8,042 nucleotides of DNA from Deltaproteobacteria bacterium (GTDB lineage: Bacteria; Myxococcota_A; UBA9160; JAFDET01). Made by a program: the position numbers and the translations under genes. The notes under the pieces were generated by a model. The model did no database searches and was not told where the DNA came from. It was given only the letters and a program-made list of their open reading frames with translations. Below are positions 1 through 5,721 of the stretch, piece by piece; the stretch's first letter is position 1; each line of letters starts with the position of its first letter. The stretch covers positions 1 through 8,042 of the forward strand of contig JAFDET010000146.1 of assembly GCA_019310195.1 (NCBI GenBank), written 5' to 3'.

Positions 1-1
1 G

Positions 2-475
2 GCGCGCTCGCCCAGCACCGGCCAGGTGCACCCATTCTTCCGCATCGACGCCGAGGCCTGGGTGAACGTCGTCCCGATCACCGGCGACGACGAGGTGGTC
101 CTGGTGCGCCAGTATCGCCACGGCTCGTGCGAGCTGACCCTGGAGATTCCCGGAGGCATCGTGGACCCGGGGGAGACGCCCCACGACGCCGCGGTTCGCG
201 AGCTGTTGGAGGAGACCGGCTACGAGCCGAGCGAGGTGCTGCCCGTCGGAAGCCTGAATCCCAACCCGGCGCTCTTCGGAAACCGTGTGCACACCTTCGT
301 GGCTCGGGGCTGCCGGCGTGTGGGTGAGGTGCAGAACAGCGCCATGGAGGAGACCCACGTCGAGCTGACTCCCCTGAGCGAGATCCGCGCACAGGTGCGC
401 GAGGGCCACATCGATCACGCGCTGGTGGTCGCTGCGCTGTACCGCTTCGAGCTCGAGGAGCGCCGGTCGCCGTGA
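2..475 (+). CDS. Nudix hydrolase, ADP-ribose pyrophosphatase-like (5' partial)
   Basis: Nudix enzymes hydrolyse nucleoside diphosphates linked to another moiety, releasing a nucleoside monophosphate and using Mg2+ bound by the Nudix box. The complete box GX5EX7REUXEEXGU is present at nt 155-223, with the glutamates of RELLEETGY intact. The sequence before it, WVNVVPIT then VRQYRHG and LEIPGG, resembles the ADP-ribose/NDP-sugar pyrophosphatase branch, but the substrate cannot be fixed from sequence alone. The frame is open to the window edge. The GTG at 26 lies inside a conserved-looking stretch (TGQ-HPFFRID), so the true start is probably upstream of the window. The stop TGA (473-475) overlaps the next gene's GTG, indicating translational coupling. 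What I see is the box and the overlap; the ADP-ribose preference is inferred. Confidence 0.88.
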   Translation, partial: ARSPSTGQVHPFFRIDAEAWVNVVPITGDDEVVLVRQYRHGSCELTLEIPGGIVDPGETPHDAAVRELLEETGYEPSEVLPVGSLNPNPALFGNRVHTFVARGCRRVGEVQNSAMEETHVELTPLSEIRAQVREGHIDHALVVAALYRFELEERRSP

Positions 476-2205
476 GCCCGGCGCGCGCGCCGAGCCGGCC
501 GGCCATGCGCTCGCGGATGCCGCTGGGCGACTTCCTGGTCGCCTACCTGCAGCGGGCCGGCGTGAGTCACATCTTCGGGCTTCCCGGCGACCTGGTGCTG
601 GGCCTCTTCCACCGCTTCGGCCAGGCTCGCGGACTGGAGATCGTGACCTTCTCCCACGAGCCGGCGGTGGGCTTCGCCGCCGACGGCTACGCGCGCAGCG
701 CTCGGCGGCTGGGCGTGGTCTGTGTCACCTACGGGGCGGGCGGCTACAACGTCGTCAACGCCGTGGCCGGCGCGTACGCCGAGGAGGTCCCGCTGCTGGT
801 GGTGTCCGGCGGGCCCGGCGAGGCCGAGCAGAAGCTGGCGGGAGTGCACCACCAGGCCAAGGACGTGGAGGGCCAGTGGCGTGTCTTCCAGCAGGTCACC
901 TGCGACGCGCGCATCCTGCGCCACCCGGAGCGCGCCGCCGAAGAGGTGCACGAGCTGGTCGGCCGCATCCTCACGGAGTCCCGGCCGGGGTACCTGGAGA
1001 TCCACCGCGATCAGGTGGACGTGTCGATCCCAGTCCCGCCGAAGATTCGCGACTGGGACGGGACCTATGCGCGCACGCCCTCCGACCCGCGCAAGCTGCG
1101 GGAGGCCGTGGCCGAAACCGTGGGGCTCCTGCGTGAGGCGCGGCGGCCCATCCTGATCGGCGGCGTCGAGGCCTACCGCGTAGGCGCCGAGCGCGACCTC
1201 CTGCGCCTGGCCGAAAAGCTGGGCGCCCCCGTCGTCACCACCGTGGACGCCAAAGGCGTGTTCCCCATGGATCATCCCCAGCACATGGGCGTGCACGTGG
1301 GCCCCTTCAGCCCGAAGCCCATCCAGAAGCGCGTGCGCGAAGCGGACCTGGTGATCGCGCTGGGCACGCTGCTGACCGACATGAACCTGGGCGCGTCCAA
1401 GCCCCAGGTTCGCCGCGACCGCTCGGTGTGGGCCATCGGCGGACGGGTCAACGTCTCCTTCCACGCCTACACCGAGGTGGCTCTACGGGAGTTCGTCGCC
1501 GGGCTGGCGAGGCAGAAGCTGCCGAAGCGCCGCGAGAAGATCGAGTACTACGACAACCTGAAGCACACATCGCTGGAAGGAAGCCGGCCCGGCCCGCTTT
1601 CGATCAACGACCTGCTGTTGGAGGTAAACGAGTTCCTCGCCGCCAACGCGGGCTACCACGTGTTCGCCGAGTCCGGCGACATGCTCTTCGGCGGCCTGGA
1701 GCTGCGGCTGCGCGCCGGAGGGCTGTACTTCGCCCAGGGCTTCTATGCGTCCATGGGGTTCGCCGTGCCGGCGGCGTTGGGTGCGCAGATCGGAACCGGA
1801 GTGCGGCCGTTGGTGGTCACCGGTGACGGCGCTTTCCAGATGACCGGCCCCGAGATCTCGCACGCGCCACGCTGCGGGCTGTCGCCGTTGGTGGTGCTGG
1901 TGAACAACGGGGGGTGGGGGATCTTCCGGCCCGTGTCGCCCCGCCAGGACCTGCTGGAGATTCCGCCCTGGCCCTACGCGGACCTGGCCCAGTCCTGGGG
2001 CGGAGTCGGATTTCGCGTTGAGACACGCAGAGAGCTGAGCGAAGCCTTGCGTGCTGCGCACGAGGTCCGCGACTTCGTGCTCATCGAGTGCCGCGTGCCG
2101 CCCGACGAACTGTCGCCGATCTCACGGCGCTACATCCACGAGAGCGCGCGCAAGGGCCGCGCGGCCGCGCGCGCCGGATCGCCGGGCCGGCGCAAGAAGG
2201 CCTAG
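472..2205 (+). CDS. Thiamine-diphosphate 2-keto acid decarboxylase (phenylpyruvate/indolepyruvate decarboxylase-like)
   Basis: Predicted cytosolic ThDP enzyme of 577 aa that would decarboxylate an aromatic 2-keto acid to its aldehyde. The N-terminal Pyr domain holds Asp40 (LPGD), the cofactor-activating Glu63 (SHEPAVGFAADGYAR) and the catalytic His pair 126-127 (GVHHQAKD). The PP domain carries the GDG...NN motif (Gly451-Asn479). HEPAVGFAAD, VTYGAG and VNAVAGAYAE closely recall Azospirillum phenylpyruvate decarboxylase from memory. As in that enzyme, the glutamate that follows NN in yeast or Zymomonas pyruvate decarboxylase (NNxGYTxE) is absent; here the segment is NNGGWGIF, putting Phe485 there. 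The GTG at 472 overlaps the Nudix stop and has GAGGAG at 455-460, 11 bases upstream. ATG 505 or 517 are alternatives that drop an Arg/Pro-rich leader; 517 matches the family N-terminus best. The C-terminus is a basic Arg/Lys/Ala tail. An acetolactate-synthase-like or other ThDP activity cannot be excluded. Confidence 0.85.
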   Translation: MSPARAPSRPAMRSRMPLGDFLVAYLQRAGVSHIFGLPGDLVLGLFHRFGQARGLEIVTFSHEPAVGFAADGYARSARRLGVVCVTYGAGGYNVVNAVAGAYAEEVPLLVVSGGPGEAEQKLAGVHHQAKDVEGQWRVFQQVTCDARILRHPERAAEEVHELVGRILTESRPGYLEIHRDQVDVSIPVPPKIRDWDGTYARTPSDPRKLREAVAETVGLLREARRPILIGGVEAYRVGAERDLLRLAEKLGAPVVTTVDAKGVFPMDHPQHMGVHVGPFSPKPIQKRVREADLVIALGTLLTDMNLGASKPQVRRDRSVWAIGGRVNVSFHAYTEVALREFVAGLARQKLPKRREKIEYYDNLKHTSLEGSRPGPLSINDLLLEVNEFLAANAGYHVFAESGDMLFGGLELRLRAGGLYFAQGFYASMGFAVPAALGAQIGTGVRPLVVTGDGAFQMTGPEISHAPRCGLSPLVVLVNNGGWGIFRPVSPRQDLLEIPPWPYADLAQSWGGVGFRVETRRELSEALRAAHEVRDFVLIECRVPPDELSPISRRYIHESARKGRAAARAGSPGRRKKA

Positions 2206-2226
2206 GCCGCGGCGTGGCGGGCGGCT

Positions 2227-2231
2227 GGAGG
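2227..2231 (+). promoter_or_regulatory. Ribosome binding site deciding the mtgA start
   Basis: A perfect GGAGG lies six bases before the GTG at 2238. The in-frame GTG at 2214 has no such site at normal distance; the closest purine run, at 2194-2200, is 13 bases away. This favours 2238 as the start of mtgA. Confidence 0.6.
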
Positions 2232-2237
2232 CGCGGC

Positions 2238-2939
2238 GTGCGCTGGCTGGTGCGGATCGTTGCGGCCGGCGTCGCGCTGGTGGTGCTCGTGGTTTCGGTG
2301 TCCGCGCTGCCGCTGCTCGTCCTGCGCCGCGGGCCCGTCGACTCGTCCGCCTTCATGCAGCGCAGCCTGCGCGAAGATCCCGCTACGAAGCAGCCCTGCG
2401 CGGAGGTCGAACAGGCATGGGTTCCGCGTGAGTCGATCTCGCCGCATCTGCGGCTGGCGGTGGTGCTGGCCGAGGACCAGAAGTTCCTGCTCCACGACGG
2501 ATTCGACAGCAAGGCGATCCGCAAGGCGATCGACGAGGCGGAGCGCGGGGTGCGCAGGCGCGGCGCCAGCACCATCACCCAGCAGCTGGCCAAGAACCTG
2601 TTCCTGTGGCCGGACGCCAGCTTCGTACGCAAGGGTCTCGAGGCCTGGATCACGCTGTGGATCGAGCTGCTCTGGTCCAAGCAGCGCATCCTCGAGGTCT
2701 ACCTCAACGTCGTGCAGTTCGGGCCCTGCGTGTTCGGCGCGGAGGCGGCGGCGCAGCGCTACTTCGACAAGCCGGCGGCGGAGCTGCTGCCCGAGGAAGC
2801 CGCGTTGCTGGCGACCGTGCTGCCCAACCCCCTGCGCCTGCGTGCCTGGAACCCGGGGCCCTACGCCCGGTCGCGTCGCGACGAGCTGGTGGGTCTGATG
2901 GACGAGCTGGGCCGTGCCCGCCACCTGCGCGGGCTCTAG
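2238..2939 (+). CDS. mtgA: Monofunctional biosynthetic peptidoglycan transglycosylase
   Basis: Glycosyltransferase family 51 enzyme that polymerises lipid II into glycan strands at the periplasmic face of the inner membrane, without a transpeptidase domain. From GTG 2238 it is 233 aa, close to the usual MtgA length of about 240. A hydrophobic anchor spans residues 4-29 after an Arg-containing start (N-in topology). GT51 motifs appear in order: AEDQKFLLHDGFD (catalytic Glu79), RRGASTITQQLAKNLFLW (about 107-124), RKGLEAW (from 131) and KQRILEVYLN with the second conserved Glu153. Then come FGAEAAAQRYF and the LPNP segment. The start was chosen because of the GGAGG at 2227-2231; GTG 2214 would add eight residues. 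It lies just downstream of the decarboxylase and probably shares its transcript. Its stop overlaps that of the convergent chelatase gene in a CTAG palindrome. Confidence 0.93.
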   Translation: MRWLVRIVAAGVALVVLVVSVSALPLLVLRRGPVDSSAFMQRSLREDPATKQPCAEVEQAWVPRESISPHLRLAVVLAEDQKFLLHDGFDSKAIRKAIDEAERGVRRRGASTITQQLAKNLFLWPDASFVRKGLEAWITLWIELLWSKQRILEVYLNVVQFGPCVFGAEAAAQRYFDKPAAELLPEEAALLATVLPNPLRLRAWNPGPYARSRRDELVGLMDELGRARHLRGL

Positions 2940-3298
2940 ACCTCGTCGGCGCGCAGCAGGGCCAGCTCGGCCAGCTTGGCGTGGGCGCCCAGGGGTGAGG
3001 CGACGCGCACGCGCACGTTCGGATGCAGGGCTGCCGCCTCGTCGGCCAGGCGCGGGATGTCCCGGGTGCTGTGCTGCCCCGGCGCCAGGAACCAGGGCAC
3101 CACGACGATCTCGCGCGCGCCCTCGGCGATGCACGCCGCGACGGCGTCGGCCAGGCTCGGCGCCGCCAACTCCATGTGGGCGGTGTGCACCGCGCGCCCC
3201 GGGTCCGTCCGGCGCACCAGCGCAGCCATGTCGTCGAGCACGGCGTTGGCCTCGGCGCGGCGGCTGCCGTGATCGATCAGGATCAGGGCCGGCTTCAC
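2936..3298 (-). CDS. Short CbiX/SirB-type sirohydrochlorin chelatase family protein
   Basis: A 120-aa single-domain protein of the class II chelatase family, which inserts Co2+ (CbiX, cobalamin route) or Fe2+ (SirB, siroheme route) into sirohydrochlorin. It begins with the family strand LILIDHGSR holding metal-binding His10, and has a second candidate metal ligand, His76, in PGQHSTRDIP after the strand IVVVPWFL. HMELAAPSL (about 41-49) is also family-typical. The length matches small CbiX proteins, which work as dimers, rather than the roughly 260-aa two-domain forms. The GTG start (3298) overlaps the stop of the upstream PLP enzyme gene as GTGA, so translation is likely coupled. Next to a sulfur amino acid enzyme, a role in siroheme for sulfite reductase is attractive, but metal choice is not readable here. 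It could be a non-chelatase member of the superfamily. Confidence 0.85.
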   Translation of the reverse strand: MKPALILIDHGSRRAEANAVLDDMAALVRRTDPGRAVHTAHMELAAPSLADAVAACIAEGAREIVVVPWFLAPGQHSTRDIPRLADEAAALHPNVRVRVASPLGAHAKLAELALLRADEV

Positions 3299-4452
3299 GT
3301 GCGACCGAGCGCCTGGGCCAGATCGGCGCAGAGATCCTCCGCGTCCTCGATCCCGACCGAGAGCCGGACCGTTCCCTCGGTGATGCCCTTGGCCCGCTTC
3401 ACCTCGGGCGGGAACGCGGCATGGCTCATGCTCCAGGGGTAGCCGATCAGCGACTCCACACCGCCCAGGCTCTCGCCCAGGGCGAACAGCCGCGTTCCCT
3501 CGCACAGGACTCGCGCGGCGGCTTCGCCTCCGGCCAGATCCACGGTGACCATGCCGCCGAATCCGTGCATCTGGGTGCGGGCCAGCTCGTGACCCGGATG
3601 ATCCGGCAGGCCGGGGTAGTGCACGGCCGCCACCTGGGGCCGCTCCAGCAGGAACTCGGCCACGCGCTGCGCATTCTCCTGGTGCTGGCGCATGCGCACG
3701 GCCAGGGTCTTGAGCCCGCGCAGGGTCAGCCACGCATCCCACGGCCCGGGGATTCCGCCGGTGGCGTTGCGCGTGAAGCGGAGCTTCTGCGCCATCTCCT
3801 CGTCGTCCACCACCACGGCGCCGCCGAGCACGTCCGAGTGGCCGCCGATGTACTTGGTGGTGGAGTGGACGCAGACGTGCGCGCCCAGGGCCAGCGGATT
3901 CTGGAGGAGGGGAGTGGCGAACGTGTTGTCCACCACCAGCAGTGCGCCCTGGCGCCGTGCGATCTCGGCGCAGGCCGCCACGTCCACCAGCCGCAGCATG
4001 GGGTTGGTGGGCGTCTCGATCCACACCATCCGCGTGGTGGGCTCCACGGCCTTGGCCAGCTCTTCCGGGCGGGTGGCGTCGGCGTAGCTGAAGCGCACGC
4101 CGTACTGGGGCAGCACCTCGGTGAAGAGCCGATAGCTTCCGCCGTACAGGTCGTCGGCCACCACCACGTGGTCGCCGCCCTTCACCAGCTGCATCGTGCC
4201 GGCGATGGCGGCCATGCCCGACCCGTAGGCGAGCCCGAACCGGCCGCCCTCCAGTGAGGCCAGCGCCTCCTCCAGTGCGTGGCGCGTGGGGTTGTCGGTG
4301 CGCGAGTACTCGTAGCCGCGGTTCTCGCCGATGGCGTCCTGGGTGTAGGTCACGGTCTGATAGACCGGCGTAATGGTCGCCCCGGTGGCGGAGTCGGCTC
4401 CCTGTCCCGCGTGGATGGCGCGCGTCGCGAACCGGTCCTTGGAATCGCTCAT
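3295..4452 (-). CDS. Cystathionine gamma-synthase / gamma-lyase (PLP, Cys/Met metabolism family)
   Basis: A 385-aa cytosolic PLP enzyme of trans-sulfuration. Gamma-synthase joins cysteine to an activated homoserine; gamma-lyase splits cystathionine to cysteine. Fold-type I landmarks are all visible: YEYSRTDNPT (about 47-56, phosphate-binding Tyr/Arg), AYGSGMAA (75-82), the PLP-stacking Tyr103 in DDLYGGSYRLF, WIETPTNP (144-151), Asp175 of VVDNTFATP that pairs with the pyridine nitrogen, and the Schiff-base Lys200 in HSTTKYIGGHSDV. The C-terminal domain has SLGGVESLIGYP and TVRLSVGIED, which bind substrate carboxylate. The N-terminus (FATRAIHAGQ) and LRGLKTLAVRM look at least as much like gamma-lyase as like E. 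coli MetB, so I assign no symbol. Homocysteine- or methionine-forming activity is also possible. Its ATG overlaps the upstream LLM gene's stop (ATGA), and its own stop overlaps the chelatase start. Confidence 0.9.
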   Translation of the reverse strand: MSDSKDRFATRAIHAGQGADSATGATITPVYQTVTYTQDAIGENRGYEYSRTDNPTRHALEEALASLEGGRFGLAYGSGMAAIAGTMQLVKGGDHVVVADDLYGGSYRLFTEVLPQYGVRFSYADATRPEELAKAVEPTTRMVWIETPTNPMLRLVDVAACAEIARRQGALLVVDNTFATPLLQNPLALGAHVCVHSTTKYIGGHSDVLGGAVVVDDEEMAQKLRFTRNATGGIPGPWDAWLTLRGLKTLAVRMRQHQENAQRVAEFLLERPQVAAVHYPGLPDHPGHELARTQMHGFGGMVTVDLAGGEAAARVLCEGTRLFALGESLGGVESLIGYPWSMSHAAFPPEVKRAKGITEGTVRLSVGIEDAEDLCADLAQALGRT

Positions 4453-5375
4453 GCTTCACCCCGCGCCAGCTCCGCCATCAGCTGCCAGGTCCGCTCGGCG
4501 GCCGCCTTGGCGTCACCGCCGGCTCCGATGATGGTGGCGTTGAAGTCGGTCACGCCCGCGTTGGCCAGGGCTCGTACGCCGTCGGCGACGCTGGACTCAT
4601 CGCCGACCAGCGCGATGTCGCTGGGCCGCGTGGCACCCTCCAGGTCGAGCATCGCCTTGTAGGAGGGGAGGCTCGGGTACGTGGCTAGCACCTTGTCGAT
4701 CGCCTCGCGGGCCGCAGCCTCGTCGTCCGTCACGCAGACGGGCAGTGCGGCGACGATGCGCGGCGCCGGTCGCCCGGCCTCCTCGGCGGCGGCGCGCACG
4801 TCGGGTCCGATCTCCTCGGCCAGGGTGCGCCGCCCGGTCATCCAGGTCAGGGTGCCGTCGGCCAGGCCCCCGGCGATGCGCCGCATCAGCTTGCCCAGCC
4901 CCCCGATCAGGACGGGGCACGGGGTGGCGCCGGGTACGCGGAGCTGGCCCTGCACCCGGTAGACCTGGCCTTCGTGCTTCACGCGGCCTTCCTCCAGCAG
5001 CGCCTTCAGCACCTGGACGTACTCGCGCACGTGGCGGGCCGGCTTCTCGAAGGAAAGGCCCAGCATGTTCTCGATCACCACCTTGTGGCTGGGGCCGATG
5101 CCCAGGGCCAGGCGGCCCCCGCAGGCCGCGTTGGTGGAGAGTGCCTGCTGCGCCATGTAGAGGGGATGCCGCGAGTGGGTGGGCACGACGGCGGTGCCCA
5201 GCTCGATGCGCTCCGTGGCGCGGCCGGCCAACGCGATCAGCGTCAGCGCGTCGTGGGCGAAGATGTTGCTGAACCACAGGCTCTGGAAGCCGGCCTCCTC
5301 GGCCCGCTTTGCCTCTTCCAGTGCCGGATCGATGCCGTTGCCGCGCCCGCCGACGCCGATTCGCAGATTCTGCAT
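4449..5375 (-). CDS. Luciferase-like (LLM) flavin/F420-dependent oxidoreductase
   Basis: A 308-aa member of the bacterial luciferase-like superfamily, a TIM-barrel enzyme using FMNH2 or coenzyme F420. Visible features are the N-terminal beta strand LRIGVGG, the EEAGFQSLWFSN segment that follows the first helix, the IELGTAVVPTHSRHPLYMAQQALS block and the GGRLALGIGPSHK block typical of the family. FEKPARHVREYVQVLKALLEEG follows, and ATPCPVLIGGLGKLMRRIAGGLADG forms the late phosphate-binding region. The pattern recalls the F420-associated subfamily better known from Actinobacteria, but F420 use is inference; alkanesulfonate monooxygenase-type chemistry is another option. The start is well supported by AGGAAG at 5384-5389. 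It follows a ferredoxin gene by 12 bases and overlaps the PLP enzyme gene by four, so it sits in the middle of an operon. The substrate is unknown. Confidence 0.85.
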   Translation of the reverse strand: MQNLRIGVGGRGNGIDPALEEAKRAEEAGFQSLWFSNIFAHDALTLIALAGRATERIELGTAVVPTHSRHPLYMAQQALSTNAACGGRLALGIGPSHKVVIENMLGLSFEKPARHVREYVQVLKALLEEGRVKHEGQVYRVQGQLRVPGATPCPVLIGGLGKLMRRIAGGLADGTLTWMTGRRTLAEEIGPDVRAAAEEAGRPAPRIVAALPVCVTDDEAAAREAIDKVLATYPSLPSYKAMLDLEGATRPSDIALVGDESSVADGVRALANAGVTDFNATIIGAGGDAKAAAERTWQLMAELARGEA

Positions 5376-5383
5376 GGAGCTGT

Positions 5384-5389
5384 CTTCCT
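5384..5389 (-). promoter_or_regulatory. Ribosome binding site of the LLM oxidoreductase gene
   Basis: Read on the minus strand, AGGAAG ends eight bases before the ATG at 5375. Its first two bases are the last two of the ferredoxin stop codon, so the site overlaps the end of the upstream gene and supports coupled translation. Confidence 0.6.
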
Positions 5390-5669
5390 ACCAGTAGGGG
5401 GTTGTCACTTCGAGGTCGCGAGTGGCTCGGACCTGGCACGACAGCCGAAGCCCGGCGTCGATGCGGTTGCGTTGCTTTGCTTCGGACTCCGCTGCTGTCT
5501 CCCGGGTCACGTCGCCCTGCACGTGCACCCCGCAGCGGGCGCACAGTGCCGCTGCGCCGCAGGCGCTGGCCACGGGCAGGCCTGCGAGGCGGATCGCCTC
5601 CAGCAGAGTGGTGCCGGCGGGGACCCGAACGCTCCGGCCCGAGGGGGAGAACCGGATGCACACGTTCAC
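5388..5669 (-). CDS. [2Fe-2S] ferredoxin
   Basis: Small electron carrier of 93 aa with a beta-grasp ferredoxin fold. The four cluster ligands are Cys37, Cys43, Cys46 and Cys78, spaced C-x5-C-x2-C-x31-C. That is the spacing of adrenodoxin-like and Nqr/corrinoid-activator-like ferredoxins rather than the C-x4-C of plant ferredoxins. The N-terminal strands (NVCIRF, then VRVPAGTTLLEAIRLAG) and the end GLRLSCQV then DLEVTTP are typical. I chose GTG 5669 because protein similarity begins exactly there. The frame stays open to 5786, but that extension reads through the divergent gene's start and looks non-coding. No clear Shine-Dalgarno precedes the GTG. As first gene of the operon it may reduce the LLM enzyme or a siroheme enzyme elsewhere; this is inferred from position only. 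The cluster loop is unusually Ala-rich (CGAAALCARC). Confidence 0.82.
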   Translation of the reverse strand: MNVCIRFSPSGRSVRVPAGTTLLEAIRLAGLPVASACGAAALCARCGVHVQGDVTRETAAESEAKQRNRIDAGLRLSCQVRATRDLEVTTPYW

Positions 5670-5721
5670 GGCGAGCAGCGTAGCATTAGACCCCGCCCAC
5701 GCCCTCGGGTACCCTGGCTGC
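5670..5721. promoter_or_regulatory. Divergent intergenic region, presumed back-to-back promoters
   Basis: These 52 bases separate the GTG of the ferredoxin operon (minus strand) from the ATG of the molybdopterin-domain gene (plus strand), so both promoters must lie here or reach into the genes. The only AT-richer stretch is around 5680-5690 (TAGCATTAGA), which could hold a -10-like box on either strand. I see no paired -35 element, no operator-like palindrome and no good Shine-Dalgarno for either gene, so short-leader or leaderless transcripts are possible. Confidence 0.4.

Noticed and set aside
415..1464. A 349-codon minus-strand open frame opposite the decarboxylase
   Set aside because: Antisense shadow; the opposite strand encodes a full ThDP enzyme with all its motifs.
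2914..4257. A 447-codon plus-strand open frame antisense to the chelatase and PLP enzyme genes
   Set aside because: Arg/Gly/His-rich composition with no motif; a high-GC shadow of two well supported genes on the other strand.
2936..4459. A 507-codon open frame on the minus strand running through the PLP enzyme and chelatase genes
   Set aside because: Only its last part (from GTG 3298) encodes a recognisable protein. The rest is the out-of-frame shadow of the PLP enzyme gene, with low-complexity Arg/Gly/Ala-rich translation.
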